From CAZMGY01 sp964565945 [NCBI: uncultured bacterium] (GTDB taxonomy: Bacteria > GCA-001730085): a stretch of 64,000 nt of DNA. Positions 25,757 through 33,965 of the stretch are shown piece by piece (position 1 is the first letter of the stretch; every line of letters begins with the position of its first letter). The notes under the pieces were generated by a model. It did no database searches and was not told the origin of the DNA. It saw nothing but the letters and a program-made list of their open reading frames with translations. The stretch lies in the NCBI GenBank assembly GCA_964565945.1, contig CAZMGY010000019.1, positions 1 to 64,000 on the forward strand, in the 5' to 3' direction. A program made the position numbers and the translations under genes.

Positions 25757-26545
25757 ATGATAGATTGTTCAAATTTTTTAAAGGCTTGGCCTTGTCCAGA
25801 AATTGATTTGAGCTGGGGAGGCTATCATTTACGCTTTGTTCAAAATCTTGATGATTTAGATTTGGTTCTCAAGTTACGCTTTGATGTTTTTAATTTAGAG
25901 CTTAATAAAGGTCTTGCAAAGTCCTCCCAGTTGCAACGTGATCAAGACTGTTATGATCCGTTCTGCCATAATTTGATGGTGATTGATTTCAAGTCGGATG
26001 AACTTGTAGGCACTTACCGCATGCAAACTTATAATATGGCTAAGGAACATATTGGATTCTATTCGGCGGAAGAGTTTGATTTCTCGACATTTCCCTTAGA
26101 TATTTTGAAAGAGTCCATTGAACTAGGTCGTGCTTGCATTGCGAAGGATCATCGCAATGGCCACGTATTGTTTTTACTATGGAAAGGCTTGGCGGGATAT
26201 TTATCGTTTTTTAAACAACGTTATTTCTTTGGCTCATGTTCGTTATTGAGTTGTAACAGGGCTGATGGCTATCAGCTTTGGTGCAATCTCCTAAAAATGG
26301 GTGCGGTGAGTGATCGTTGCTTCGTGAAGCCTCACAAAAAGTACGAATGTTTTCCAGAAAATTACACTCTTGATAAGCCTCGCTTTGTGAAGATGCCCCC
26401 TTTGTTTCAAGTTTACATTAACTACCATAGCTACATGTGTGGCCCACCAGCTTTAGATAATAAGTTTAGAACGATAGACTTTTTAACTTTGATGGATGTC
26501 CAAGATTTTGATAAAAAGCTCTATACATTTTTTAGGGGGAGGTAA
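25757..26545 (+). CDS. OlsB-like GNAT acyltransferase (hemolysin-like family)
   Basis: The 262-residue protein matches the Acetyltransf_5/OlsB-type family that transfers 3-hydroxyacyl groups from ACP to ornithine or similar amines. Visible blocks are LRFVQNLDDLDLVLKLRFDVF, a D-x-x-C-x-H-L-M-V-like strand (YDPFCHNLMVI), VGTYRM, and ESIELGRACI. Later blocks cover RNGHVLFLLWKGLAGYL and a Cys-rich FGSCSLLSCN. Its stop codon immediately precedes an acyl-glycerolphosphate acyltransferase gene, the same pairing as OlsB-OlsA. The acceptor (ornithine, glycine or another) cannot be told. Confidence 0.8.
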   Translation: MIDCSNFLKAWPCPEIDLSWGGYHLRFVQNLDDLDLVLKLRFDVFNLELNKGLAKSSQLQRDQDCYDPFCHNLMVIDFKSDELVGTYRMQTYNMAKEHIGFYSAEEFDFSTFPLDILKESIELGRACIAKDHRNGHVLFLLWKGLAGYLSFFKQRYFFGSCSLLSCNRADGYQLWCNLLKMGAVSDRCFVKPHKKYECFPENYTLDKPRFVKMPPLFQVYINYHSYMCGPPALDNKFRTIDFLTLMDVQDFDKKLYTFFRGR

Positions 26546-26548
26546 GTG

Positions 26549-27286
26549 GTGAAGTATATAAGAGCCAGTGTGCGTATTTTGGCTTTTCTTGTCTTTACGG
26601 TGGGTTCTTTTTATATTATTTGTTTGCTGACTCCTAAATCTTGGAAGTATCCCTTGTGTCGCTTTTGGGCACGAGCTTGTGCCCGAAGTATTGGCATGAA
26701 AATTAAAGTTTATGGGACTGCTCCTAAGCCACCTTTTTTTCTTGTGACCAACCATTTGAGCTATTTGGACATTATGTTTTTATGGACTCAGGTTGATGCG
26801 GTCTTTGTGTCTAAGAAAGAAGTGAAAAAATGGCCGTTGATAGGGGCTATTGCGCGAGCTTTAGGTACCATTTTTATTGATCGTAATTCTCGCAAAGATT
26901 TGCCAAGAGTGAATGAACAAATTACACGTGCTTTGGCCGAAGGTCATGGTGTGATTGTATTTCCCGAAGGAACAATCTCGAATGGGAGCGATGTTTTGCC
27001 GTTTCGGACGTCTTTGCTGGCTGGACTGGCTTTAAGGCAGGATCCTGTTCATGTGGCTTTTTTGAGTTACCAAAAACCTTCGGATGGTTCTGATCCCAGA
27101 GAGACGGTGTGTTGGTCGGATACTGAAGTTAGTTTTTTGGGTCACTTTTACCGTTTAGCTCAGATTTCAAGCTTCGAAGCACATCTTTATTTTGGTCAAG
27201 ATGTTTTTCAAGATCCGAACCGTAAAGTTTTGGCTGGAAAACTGCACGCACATATCAAACAACTACAAGAGGCAAGTTTACGTTGA
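26549..27286 (+). CDS. plsC: 1-acyl-sn-glycerol-3-phosphate acyltransferase (PlsC/OlsA family)
   Basis: The family motifs are clear: N-H-L-S-Y-L-D (H-x4-D catalytic motif), FIDRNSRKD and FPEGTISNG, after an N-terminal membrane helix (residues ~5-28). It acylates lysophosphatidate, or lyso-ornithine lipid if it is an OlsA. The GTG at 26549 is six bases after AGGGGGAGG and is preferred to the in-frame GTG at 26546. Only three bases separate it from the OlsB-like gene, so the two may act together in ornithine-type lipid synthesis. Confidence 0.88.
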   Translation: MKYIRASVRILAFLVFTVGSFYIICLLTPKSWKYPLCRFWARACARSIGMKIKVYGTAPKPPFFLVTNHLSYLDIMFLWTQVDAVFVSKKEVKKWPLIGAIARALGTIFIDRNSRKDLPRVNEQITRALAEGHGVIVFPEGTISNGSDVLPFRTSLLAGLALRQDPVHVAFLSYQKPSDGSDPRETVCWSDTEVSFLGHFYRLAQISSFEAHLYFGQDVFQDPNRKVLAGKLHAHIKQLQEASLR

Positions 27287-27299
27287 TTTAATCTCACCT

Positions 27300-27331
27300 G
27301 TAGGCACTCTGCTTGCCAGCACAGCGCCTAC
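27300..27331. terminator. GC-rich hairpin after plsC
   Basis: GTAGGC (27300-27305) pairs with GCCTAC (27326-27331), with an inner CTG/CAG pairing. There is only GTTT after it, so termination would be weak. Confidence 0.3.
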
Positions 27332-27341
27332 GTTTAAATCA

Positions 27342-27370
27342 TTGCCGATTAAGCAAACTTGCTATATCAT
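27342..27370 (+). promoter_or_regulatory. Possible promoter of miaB
   Basis: TTGCCG (27342-27347), 17 bases and TATCAT (27365-27370) lie about 60 bases before the miaB start. Confidence 0.4.
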
Positions 27371-27429
27371 AGATGATGGCTTTTTTTGAAAAATTTATAT
27401 CGAATAGTATTAAATAAGTGAGTTTAGAG

Positions 27430-28788
27430 ATGTCTTTGTTTCCAACAGGTACCAAACAGTGTTACATTCAGACGTTCGGTTGCCAAATGAATGAGCACGA
27501 TAGTTCGCGCATGATTCAAATTTTGCAGCACGAAGGTTATTCTGAAACCAAAGATATCGAAGAGGCCGATCTTATTTTAATGAATACTTGTTCGGTGCGA
27601 GAAAATCCCGAGAACAAGGTGTATAGCCTTTTGGGGCAAATCCGCAAGCAAAAGCAAAATAATCCTAATTTGATCATTGGTGTTGGGGGTTGTGTGGCTC
27701 AACAGGAAGGTGAAAAAATTCTTCAACGCGAAAAGTGCGTCGATATGGTGTTTGGAACCGATAATTTTTTTAAGTTGCCTGCAATGCTCGAACAAGTCAG
27801 CCAGGGTCGACGCGTGCTCGAAACCAAGTGGATGTCTCGTGAGGAGAAAGTGCAAAACTTTGTTCCGGAAAAAGAGTTGAGGGGGGGCACGATTGATGGG
27901 GTTAAGGCCTATGTTTCGATAACCAAAGGTTGTGACAACTTTTGCACTTTTTGCATTGTTCCCATGACGCGTGGCCGGTTGGTTAGCCGTGAGCAAGAGA
28001 ATATTTTGGAGGAGTGTCGCAGTTTAGCTAAGCGTGGGGCTCAAGAGATCATGCTCTTGGGGCAGAATGTTAATTCCTATGCGGCCAAAGGTGTGGGTTT
28101 TCCTGAGCTACTGAAAAATGTGGCCGATTTGCTGGGTATTGAGCGAGTGCGTTTCACTTCGCCCTATCCCAACGATTGGAATAATGAGTTGTCAGACTTA
28201 ATGTCCGAGCACCCTCATATCTGCAATTATTTGCATTTGCCTTTCCAGGCTGGTTCGGACCGTATGCTATCTGAGATGAAACGTGGTCACACCAAGCAAG
28301 AGTATTTAAATAAAGTTTCTTATATGAGGCGTGTTAATCCAGGTTTAGAGCTAAGCACCGATTTGATAGTTGGGTTTCCCAGTGAAACCGAGGAGGATTT
28401 TGAAGATACTTTGGATGTGCTCAGGCAAGTTCGTTTTGCTCATGTGTATGCGTTTAAATACTCCGAAAGACCTCATACAGCCGCTTCGCGGATTGATAAT
28501 GATGTGTCTCAGAGTGTCAAAGAAGATCGTTTGGCTCGTGTGTTTGCTTTACAAAGTCAAATTTCATCGGAGATTTTGGATGAGTATTTAGGACGTGAAG
28601 AAGTGATTCTTATTGATAGTGCGCATCCCAAAGAGCGCGGTGTGATGAACGGGCGAACCGACAGTTATCGACCTGTTTCGGTCAAAGTCGATCATGTGAA
28701 TATTGGGGATTGGGCTCGGGTCAAAATCACTGACAGACGGATGCATTCGTTGCGTGGCGATTACATAGAGAGGGTGAATCCCCTGTAA
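27430..28788 (+). CDS. miaB: tRNA-2-methylthio-N6-dimethylallyladenosine synthase MiaB
   Basis: MiaB is a radical-SAM methylthiotransferase acting on i6A37 of tRNA. The N-terminal UPF0004 domain begins YIQTFGCQMNEHDSS (C18) with further cluster cysteines in NTCSVRE and GGCVAQ. The radical-SAM motif KGCDNFCTFC provides C168, C172 and C175, and a TRAM domain closes the protein. The ATG at 27430 gives 452 residues, typical of MiaB; a GTG at 27418 is possible, and neither has a strong SD. The sister gene mtaB follows within about 50 bases. Confidence 0.95.
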   Translation: MSLFPTGTKQCYIQTFGCQMNEHDSSRMIQILQHEGYSETKDIEEADLILMNTCSVRENPENKVYSLLGQIRKQKQNNPNLIIGVGGCVAQQEGEKILQREKCVDMVFGTDNFFKLPAMLEQVSQGRRVLETKWMSREEKVQNFVPEKELRGGTIDGVKAYVSITKGCDNFCTFCIVPMTRGRLVSREQENILEECRSLAKRGAQEIMLLGQNVNSYAAKGVGFPELLKNVADLLGIERVRFTSPYPNDWNNELSDLMSEHPHICNYLHLPFQAGSDRMLSEMKRGHTKQEYLNKVSYMRRVNPGLELSTDLIVGFPSETEEDFEDTLDVLRQVRFAHVYAFKYSERPHTAASRIDNDVSQSVKEDRLARVFALQSQISSEILDEYLGREEVILIDSAHPKERGVMNGRTDSYRPVSVKVDHVNIGDWARVKITDRRMHSLRGDYIERVNPL

Positions 28789-28840
28789 AGATTTTCGGTA
28801 AATAATTCGCGAAATGACATGCGTAGATAGTGGGTCTAGA

Positions 28841-30130
28841 ATGAATCAAAAAACGGTATCGTTACACACTATGGGGTGTCGGCTGAATCAGTCCGAAACG
28901 GCGCTTATCTGTGAGCAGTTTCGACGCCAAGGGTATCAAGTGGTCAAGTGGGGGCAAATTTCGGATGTGGCCGTGATTAACACCTGCACGGTGACATTGA
29001 CGGCTGATTCTAAAGCGCGCCATGCTATTCGTTCAGCCATTCGCACCAATCCTCAAACATTTGTGGCGGTTGTGGGATGTTATTCTCAGATGGGTTATAA
29101 GGTGATTGCCGATATTCCTGGTGTGGATCTAATCATTGGCAATCAAGAAAAACTAAACCTTTTGGATTATTTGCCCGATCACAAACAAGAGAGTCCTGTA
29201 ATTATTCGCAATCAGATCACTCGGGATGACTTTAGCATTGAGGTGGTGGGGCAGGCGGACTTAACCACCCGGGCTAATTTAAAAATTCAAGATGGTTGCG
29301 ATTTCATGTGTACGTTTTGCATTATTCCTTTCGCACGTGGACGATCGCGGAGCCGGGATTTTCAAAATCTTTGCCAGGAGGCGCGAGAATTAGCCAAGCA
29401 AGGTTTTAAGGAGCTTGTGTTAACTGGAGTGAACGTTGGAACCTTTGCTTCGGGAGATAGGACTGTGGTGGATGTGGTCGATGCACTTCATGCTACCGAA
29501 GGAATTGAGCGTATTCGGATCAGTTCGATTGAGCCAACAACGATTCCCAAAGGTTTATTAGATCGTATGAATGATAGCGAACATGCCTTGGTGCCTTATT
29601 TGCATACTCCTTTGCAGTCGGCCTGTGACCCCATTTTGCAGTTGATGAAGCGTAAGTATTCAGCTCAAGAATACTTTGATTATCTGCAATTTGCTCAAAA
29701 TAAGGTTCCTGGTATTGCTTTGGGCACCGATGTCATGGTTGGGTTTCCAGGAGAAAGTGAAGATCTGTTTGCCGAGATGTATGAGCGTTTAGCTAACAGT
29801 CCACTCATGTATTTCCATGTGTTTAGTTATTCTCAGAGGGAAGGAACGCCAGCGGTTAAATATGAAGATCAGGTGTCACCTGAGGACAAGAAGAAACGTT
29901 CGGCGCGTTTAAGAATGCTCAGTGAGTTGAAGCGCAAGGCGTACTATAAAAAATTTAAGGGGAAAGAGTTGGATGTTTTGTTTGAGACATCGGATAATGG
30001 ATATTGGTTTGGGTATTCGCAAGAGTACATTCGAGTGGGCTTAGCTAGTGATCAGGACTTGTCGAATCAGATTATTCGCGTCAAAATTAAGAATTTAGCA
30101 GGTGATTTTATGGAGGGGTGTGTGGGGTAA
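28841..30130 (+). CDS. mtaB: tRNA threonylcarbamoyladenosine (t6A37) methylthiotransferase MtaB
   Basis: This is a second methylthiotransferase. The N-terminal motif is MGCRLNQSE, where the Arg-Leu-Asn form (compared with CQMN in MiaB) is typical of the MtaB group, followed by INTCTVT and VVGCYSQ. The radical-SAM cluster is in DGCDFMCTFC (C153, C157, C160). The ATG at 28841 gives a start that fits the family; the upstream ATG at 28814 would add nine residues. It probably modifies t6A37 to ms2t6A. Its 3' end abuts the DUF2797 gene. Confidence 0.88.
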   Translation: MNQKTVSLHTMGCRLNQSETALICEQFRRQGYQVVKWGQISDVAVINTCTVTLTADSKARHAIRSAIRTNPQTFVAVVGCYSQMGYKVIADIPGVDLIIGNQEKLNLLDYLPDHKQESPVIIRNQITRDDFSIEVVGQADLTTRANLKIQDGCDFMCTFCIIPFARGRSRSRDFQNLCQEARELAKQGFKELVLTGVNVGTFASGDRTVVDVVDALHATEGIERIRISSIEPTTIPKGLLDRMNDSEHALVPYLHTPLQSACDPILQLMKRKYSAQEYFDYLQFAQNKVPGIALGTDVMVGFPGESEDLFAEMYERLANSPLMYFHVFSYSQREGTPAVKYEDQVSPEDKKKRSARLRMLSELKRKAYYKKFKGKELDVLFETSDNGYWFGYSQEYIRVGLASDQDLSNQIIRVKIKNLAGDFMEGCVG

Positions 30131-30131
30131 T

Positions 30132-30935
30132 ATGGAATACCAGGGAGTATTAAGTAAAATGGCAACAAGCCATAAAACAGACACCTCCGAAGTGTCTTAT
30201 ACTTTGCGTTTGGATGCTCAAGACTGTGTTGATATGAATGCTTGTGTAGGTCAAGAGGTACAGTTGATTTTTGAGAATAAGATCCATTGCGTGAATTGTG
30301 GGCGCAATATTCCCAAAACGTTCAATAACGGGTATTGTTTTCCTTGTAGTCAATGTTTGGCCGAATGTGATATTTGTATGGTGCGCCCTGAGAAGTGTCA
30401 TCACTCCTCTAGAACCTGTCGTGATGAACAGTATGCCGAGTCACAATGCTTTCAGTCCCATACCTTGTATTTAGCACGGAGTGATGTGATTAAGGTCGGG
30501 ATTACGCGTGAGTGGAATCGTTTTCATCGTTGGATGGATCAAGGAGCAGTCCAGGCGATGCCGATAGCTGTGTTGCCGAGCCGAAGAGATGTGGGGTTGG
30601 CAGAGGTTGCTATTGCACAGGTTTTGAGCGATAAAGCCAATTGGCGTAAAATGCTCAAGGGAGATATTAACCGTGATCCATTTGATTTTTATTTGGTGCA
30701 AGCCCAAAAACTCTTGAATGAGGAGCAAAAATTCTTTTTACTGGATGAGATGCTGGTGTACGATTTTGAGTATCCCGTGCAAAGTTACCCTGAAAAAGTC
30801 CAGTCGGTTAAGTTAGATAAAATTTTGCAAATCAAAGGTGTTTTAACAGGCATTAAGGCACAATATCTTATGTTTGGAGATCAAGTAATCAACCTCAGAT
30901 CTCATGCAGGTTATTGTGTTAGGTTTGTGAAATAA
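30132..30935 (+). CDS. DUF2797 family protein with zinc-ribbon cysteines
   Basis: The 267-residue protein fits DUF2797. It has an N-terminal beta domain, then a Cys-rich block (IHCVNCGRN, GYCFPCSQC, CDICM, EKCHH). The family-typical SHTLYLARSDVIKVGITR, RWMDQGAVQAMPIAVLPSRR and LSDKANWRKMLKG follow. The middle part has a GIY-YIG-like flavour (L-Y-L-A ... K-V-G-I-T), and a nucleic-acid role has been suggested only by resemblance. The ATG at 30132 immediately follows the mtaB stop. The function is not known. Confidence 0.85.
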   Translation: MEYQGVLSKMATSHKTDTSEVSYTLRLDAQDCVDMNACVGQEVQLIFENKIHCVNCGRNIPKTFNNGYCFPCSQCLAECDICMVRPEKCHHSSRTCRDEQYAESQCFQSHTLYLARSDVIKVGITREWNRFHRWMDQGAVQAMPIAVLPSRRDVGLAEVAIAQVLSDKANWRKMLKGDINRDPFDFYLVQAQKLLNEEQKFFLLDEMLVYDFEYPVQSYPEKVQSVKLDKILQIKGVLTGIKAQYLMFGDQVINLRSHAGYCVRFVK

Positions 30936-30978
30936 AAAAGACTTATTATATGAGTGAGGTCATAAAAGGAGATACCCC

Positions 30979-31233
30979 ATGGCGAAAATAACATTTGAAG
31001 GAGATACTCTTGACGTTGATGCTGGTTACATTATCGAAACTTGTGAGGATTTAGGTATACCTTTTGGCTGTCGAGGTGGGACTTGTGGCACTTGTGAAGT
31101 GGGGGTTCTTAAAGGCAAAGACAGTTTGTCACCCAAGTCAGAAGCTGAAATAGACTTTGGACTAGAAGATAATTATCGCTTGGCTTGCCAGTGTGTGATT
31201 AAGCAAGATGGTGACGTCGAGATTAGTCTTTAA
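30979..31233 (+). CDS. Plant-type [2Fe-2S] ferredoxin
   Basis: The 84-residue electron carrier has the cluster motif C31-x4-C36-x2-C39 (PFGCRGGTCGTC) and a fourth ligand at C70 (or C72) in LACQC. SD AAGGAG precedes the ATG. It heads a run of closely spaced genes (bcp, folE, pteridine reductase, BFD-like, folB, folK). Its redox partner is not evident. Confidence 0.93.
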   Translation: MAKITFEGDTLDVDAGYIIETCEDLGIPFGCRGGTCGTCEVGVLKGKDSLSPKSEAEIDFGLEDNYRLACQCVIKQDGDVEISL

Positions 31234-31251
31234 AGAAAGGACATTAATAGC

Positions 31252-31719
31252 ATGTTAAAAACTGGAGATAAGGCCCCTGAGTTTACTTTGTTAGATGCTG
31301 ATGAAAACGAGATGTCGCTTAAGGACTTTAAAGGTCAAAGTATAGTAATTTATTTTTATCCCAAAGACAACACCCCAGGTTGTGCCACTGAGGCGATCGA
31401 TTTTTCTGAAGCCATAGAGACCTTTTGCGAGCATAATGCCGTTGTGTTGGGTGTGTCCAAAGATTCAACGGTGTCTCATAAGAAGTTTATTGCCAAACAT
31501 AACTTGAAGGTTATCTTGCTCAGTGATCCCGAGGCCACCCTGATTGAAGCCTATGGTGTTTGGCGTGAAAAGAAAAACTATGGCAAGACGTACATGGGGA
31601 TTGTGCGTTCGACGTTTTTGATTGATGACAAAGGCGTGATTCAGGAAATTTGGGACAACGTTTGTGTTAAGGGACATGTCGAAAAGGTAGTTGCTTGTTT
31701 GATTGGAGAAGGTGCATGA
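31252..31719 (+). CDS. bcp: Peroxiredoxin of the BCP/PrxQ family
   Basis: The thioredoxin-fold peroxidase reduces peroxides. The peroxidatic Cys is C44 in [10 protein letters not shown]. Many BCP proteins have a resolving Cys five residues later, but here that position is Ile, so it must be a 1-Cys type or use a distant Cys. The rest is typical ([32 protein letters not shown]). SD AAAGGA precedes it. Its TGA overlaps the folE ATG. Confidence 0.93.
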   Translation: MLKTGDKAPEFTLLDADENEMSLKDFKGQSIVIYFYPKDNTPGCATEAIDFSEAIETFCEHNAVVLGVSKDSTVSHKKFIAKHNLKVILLSDPEATLIEAYGVWREKKNYGKTYMGIVRSTFLIDDKGVIQEIWDNVCVKGHVEKVVACLIGEGA

Positions 31720-32258
31720 AAGAATTATATTTAGAGCTAATCAAACAACTGGGGGAAGATCCTAATCGTGAAGGCTTAGTGAAAACCCCCGAACGAGCGG
31801 CCAAGGCGATGCAATTTTTGACCCGTGGTTATGAGCAAAATGTGGAAGACGTGATCAATGGAGCCATTTTTGAGTCGGACAACGACGGAATGGTGATTAT
31901 TAAGGACATTGAGCTGTATTCCATGTGTGAGCATCACTTGATGCCCTTTATTGGAAAATGTCATGTGGCCTATATTCCGCAAGGTAAAGTTTTAGGTTTA
32001 TCCAAGGTGGCACGGATTGTCGATATTTATGCGCGCCGTTTGCAGATTCAAGAAAACTTGACGCGCGAGATTGCGGATACGCTTATGGAGCATACGAATG
32101 CTTTGGGTGTGGCCGTGGTGATCGAGGCCAAGCATTTGTGCATGATGATGCGTGGTGTGGAAAAACAGAATTCTGTGATGTCGACATCGTGTATGTTGGG
32201 TTCTTTTCGCAATGAAACTTCGACACGTATGGAGTTTATGAGCTTAATAAAGGATTAA
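31716..32258 (+). CDS. folE: GTP cyclohydrolase I (FolE)
   Basis: FolE converts GTP to dihydroneopterin triphosphate, the first folate step. The ATG at 31716 overlaps the bcp stop (ATGA) and is preceded by GGAGAAGG. Zinc and active-site residues are visible: C71-E-H73-H74 in [10 protein letters not shown], and a later Cys in [19 protein letters not shown] near the C-terminus is typical. At 180 residues it is a normal FolE. It is followed by pteridine reductase, folB and folK, making a compact folate operon. Confidence 0.96.
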   Translation: MKELYLELIKQLGEDPNREGLVKTPERAAKAMQFLTRGYEQNVEDVINGAIFESDNDGMVIIKDIELYSMCEHHLMPFIGKCHVAYIPQGKVLGLSKVARIVDIYARRLQIQENLTREIADTLMEHTNALGVAVVIEAKHLCMMMRGVEKQNSVMSTSCMLGSFRNETSTRMEFMSLIKD

Positions 32259-32261
32259 ATT

Positions 32262-32966
32262 GTGAGATTTGGGGCGTTAGTGACAGGAGCTTCTAAGCGA
32301 ATTGGCCGAGCAGTGGCTTTGCAATTGGCTGATAGCGGCTATGATATTGTTATCCATTACTGGTCTTCGTCTGAGGAAGCTCAAAAGCTTCAGAAGGTGA
32401 TTGAGTCTAAGGGTTGTCGGGCTTTTCTGGTTCAAGGTGATCTTGCTTTGGAAGACAATGTGCAAACCATTTGGGATGAGGCTTGCACTCAAGCTCCTGG
32501 TTTAAGTGTTTTGGTCAATAGTGCATCTATTTTTGAGCCGAGTGGTTTAAAGATGATGGCGATGAATGACTTCGATCAACATGTTAACATTAATCTTAAA
32601 GTACCTTTGATGCTTATGCAAGCCATGGCAAAGTCTGTTACTCAAGGCCTTGTGATTAACTTTTTAGATACACGTATTGAACGAGACCATGCGGACTATT
32701 TTGCTTACAATTTATCCAAGAAAGCACTTAGGGAGGTAACGCGGATGGCGGCCTTAGAGTTGGCGCCATCTATTCGAGTGAATGCGATTGCTCCAGGTTA
32801 TATTTTGCCAGGACATCGAACCCATGATGACTTGATTCAGAATATACCGCTTGCTAGGCGGGGGAGTTTAAAAGAAATTCAAGAATGTGTAAACTATCTG
32901 GTGACGAATACTTTTGTCACTGGTCAGGTCCTTTATTGTGATGGTGGAGAACATTTGGTACCCTAA
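32262..32966 (+). CDS. folM: SDR pteridine reductase (FolM/PTR1-like)
   Basis: The short-chain dehydrogenase has TGASKRIGRAVA, where the Lys-Arg pair resembles the NADPH-selecting motif of pteridine reductases. VLVNSASIFEPS (instead of NNAG) is the usual PTR1/FolM variant. The catalytic Tyr and Lys are in FAYNLSKKAL. Location between folE and folB supports reduction of dihydrofolate or dihydromonapterin and could compensate for a missing folA. It starts at GTG 32262, four bases after folE. General SDR activity on another substrate cannot be excluded. Confidence 0.82.
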   Translation: MRFGALVTGASKRIGRAVALQLADSGYDIVIHYWSSSEEAQKLQKVIESKGCRAFLVQGDLALEDNVQTIWDEACTQAPGLSVLVNSASIFEPSGLKMMAMNDFDQHVNINLKVPLMLMQAMAKSVTQGLVINFLDTRIERDHADYFAYNLSKKALREVTRMAALELAPSIRVNAIAPGYILPGHRTHDDLIQNIPLARRGSLKEIQECVNYLVTNTFVTGQVLYCDGGEHLVP

Positions 32967-33190
32967 TGGATGATGCAAAAGCCGAAGAATGGCTCGATAT
33001 GAATCAAAAAATATGTTTGTGCCTAGGGATTTCAAAAAAAAAGTTTTTGGATGAGATGAAGGGGGGCTGTCCGAGCATTGAGCAGATTAATAAGAAGCTT
33101 GGTTCGAGCCGAGGGTCTTGTGGAGGTAAGCGATGTCAGCCTCAGTTAAGAAAGTTGCTAAGAGAATATAAAGAGTGGGGTCAATCGTGA
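32966..33190 (+). CDS. Small BFD-like [2Fe-2S]-type Cys protein
   Basis: The 74-residue protein begins with TAATG overlap to the previous gene. Cysteines are C17-x-C19, C35 and C52-x4-C57. The pattern ICLCLGISKKKFLDEMKGG...GSCGGKRCQPQLRKLL resembles the BFD-like domain of bacterioferritin-associated ferredoxin and NirB/CopZ-type proteins, except that the second pair is C-x4-C instead of the usual C-x2-C. It may bind an iron-sulfur cluster. Its place in the folate operon is unexplained. Confidence 0.65.
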   Translation: MDDAKAEEWLDMNQKICLCLGISKKKFLDEMKGGCPSIEQINKKLGSSRGSCGGKRCQPQLRKLLREYKEWGQS

Positions 33191-33567
33191 TGATTCATAT
33201 AGAAGAAATACGTATTAAAATTAGGAATTTGAGATTAAGAGCTATTGTTGGTATTTTTGATTGGGAGCGAGAAAAAAAACAAGACCTTGTGATCAATTTG
33301 GAAACACAGGTATCGGTGGATAAAGCTCTCAAAGAAGATCAATTTGAAGAGACAGTTGATTATAAATCCTTAACCAAAGAGATCATTCATTTGGTTGAGA
33401 ATTCGAATTATTTTTTGATTGAAAAAATGGCGTATGCCATTTTGGAATTAACGCTCAACAAAGATAAAGTGGTAGCGGCCGAAGTTTCGGTGGACAAACC
33501 TCATGCCTTGCGCTTTGCTGACTCGGTGGCGATTTGTGTGAGAGGATCACGTGAGTCAAATGAATAG
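33190..33567 (+). CDS. folB: Dihydroneopterin aldolase FolB
   Basis: FolB cleaves dihydroneopterin to 6-hydroxymethyl-dihydropterin. The family pattern is clear: IRNLRLRAIVGIFDWEREKKQDL, VDYKSLTKEI and FLIEKMAYAI with the active-site Glu and Lys. The C-terminal strand AAEVSVDKPHALRFADSVA is typical. The ATG at 33190 (TGATG overlap with the previous stop) gives 125 residues. Its end overlaps the folK start. Confidence 0.93.
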   Translation: MIHIEEIRIKIRNLRLRAIVGIFDWEREKKQDLVINLETQVSVDKALKEDQFEETVDYKSLTKEIIHLVENSNYFLIEKMAYAILELTLNKDKVVAAEVSVDKPHALRFADSVAICVRGSRESNE

Positions 33568-33952
33568 TGCCGTTATTGGCTTAGGGTCGAATATTAAGCC
33601 CGAACATAATATATTGTTAGCGAAACGCTTGCTTGACCAGTTGGATCATCTTGTTATTGAGGGTGGAACCAAGGATCTTGTGACGGAACCCATTGGTTAT
33701 AAGCAGCAAGATAACTTTGTTAATAGTGCTTTAAAAATTACCACAGTTAAGGATATTGATGGTTTACGTGCTGATTTGACTAAAATTGAGCAAACGCTTG
33801 GTCGGGTTAGGACCGAAAACAAAAATGGGCCAAGAACTATTGACTTAGATGTTTTGGTGTGGAATGATAGGTTTTTAGATAATGATGTCTATGATTATTA
33901 TTTTTTGAAGGATTTTGTGTGGCAGTTATGTCCGCATTTAGATATAAAATGA
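33551..33952 (+). CDS. folK: 6-hydroxymethyl-7,8-dihydropterin pyrophosphokinase FolK
   Basis: HPPK transfers pyrophosphate from ATP to the pterin. IGLGSNIKPEHNILLA marks the N-terminus, and the signature GPRTIDLDVLVW supplies the two metal-binding Asp. At 133 residues it is somewhat shorter than E. coli FolK (~160). It starts at GTG 33551, overlapping folB by 17 bases. FolP and FolC are not in the window. Confidence 0.94.
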   Translation: MSQMNSAVIGLGSNIKPEHNILLAKRLLDQLDHLVIEGGTKDLVTEPIGYKQQDNFVNSALKITTVKDIDGLRADLTKIEQTLGRVRTENKNGPRTIDLDVLVWNDRFLDNDVYDYYFLKDFVWQLCPHLDIK

Positions 33953-33965
33953 GGTGGATTAAACT

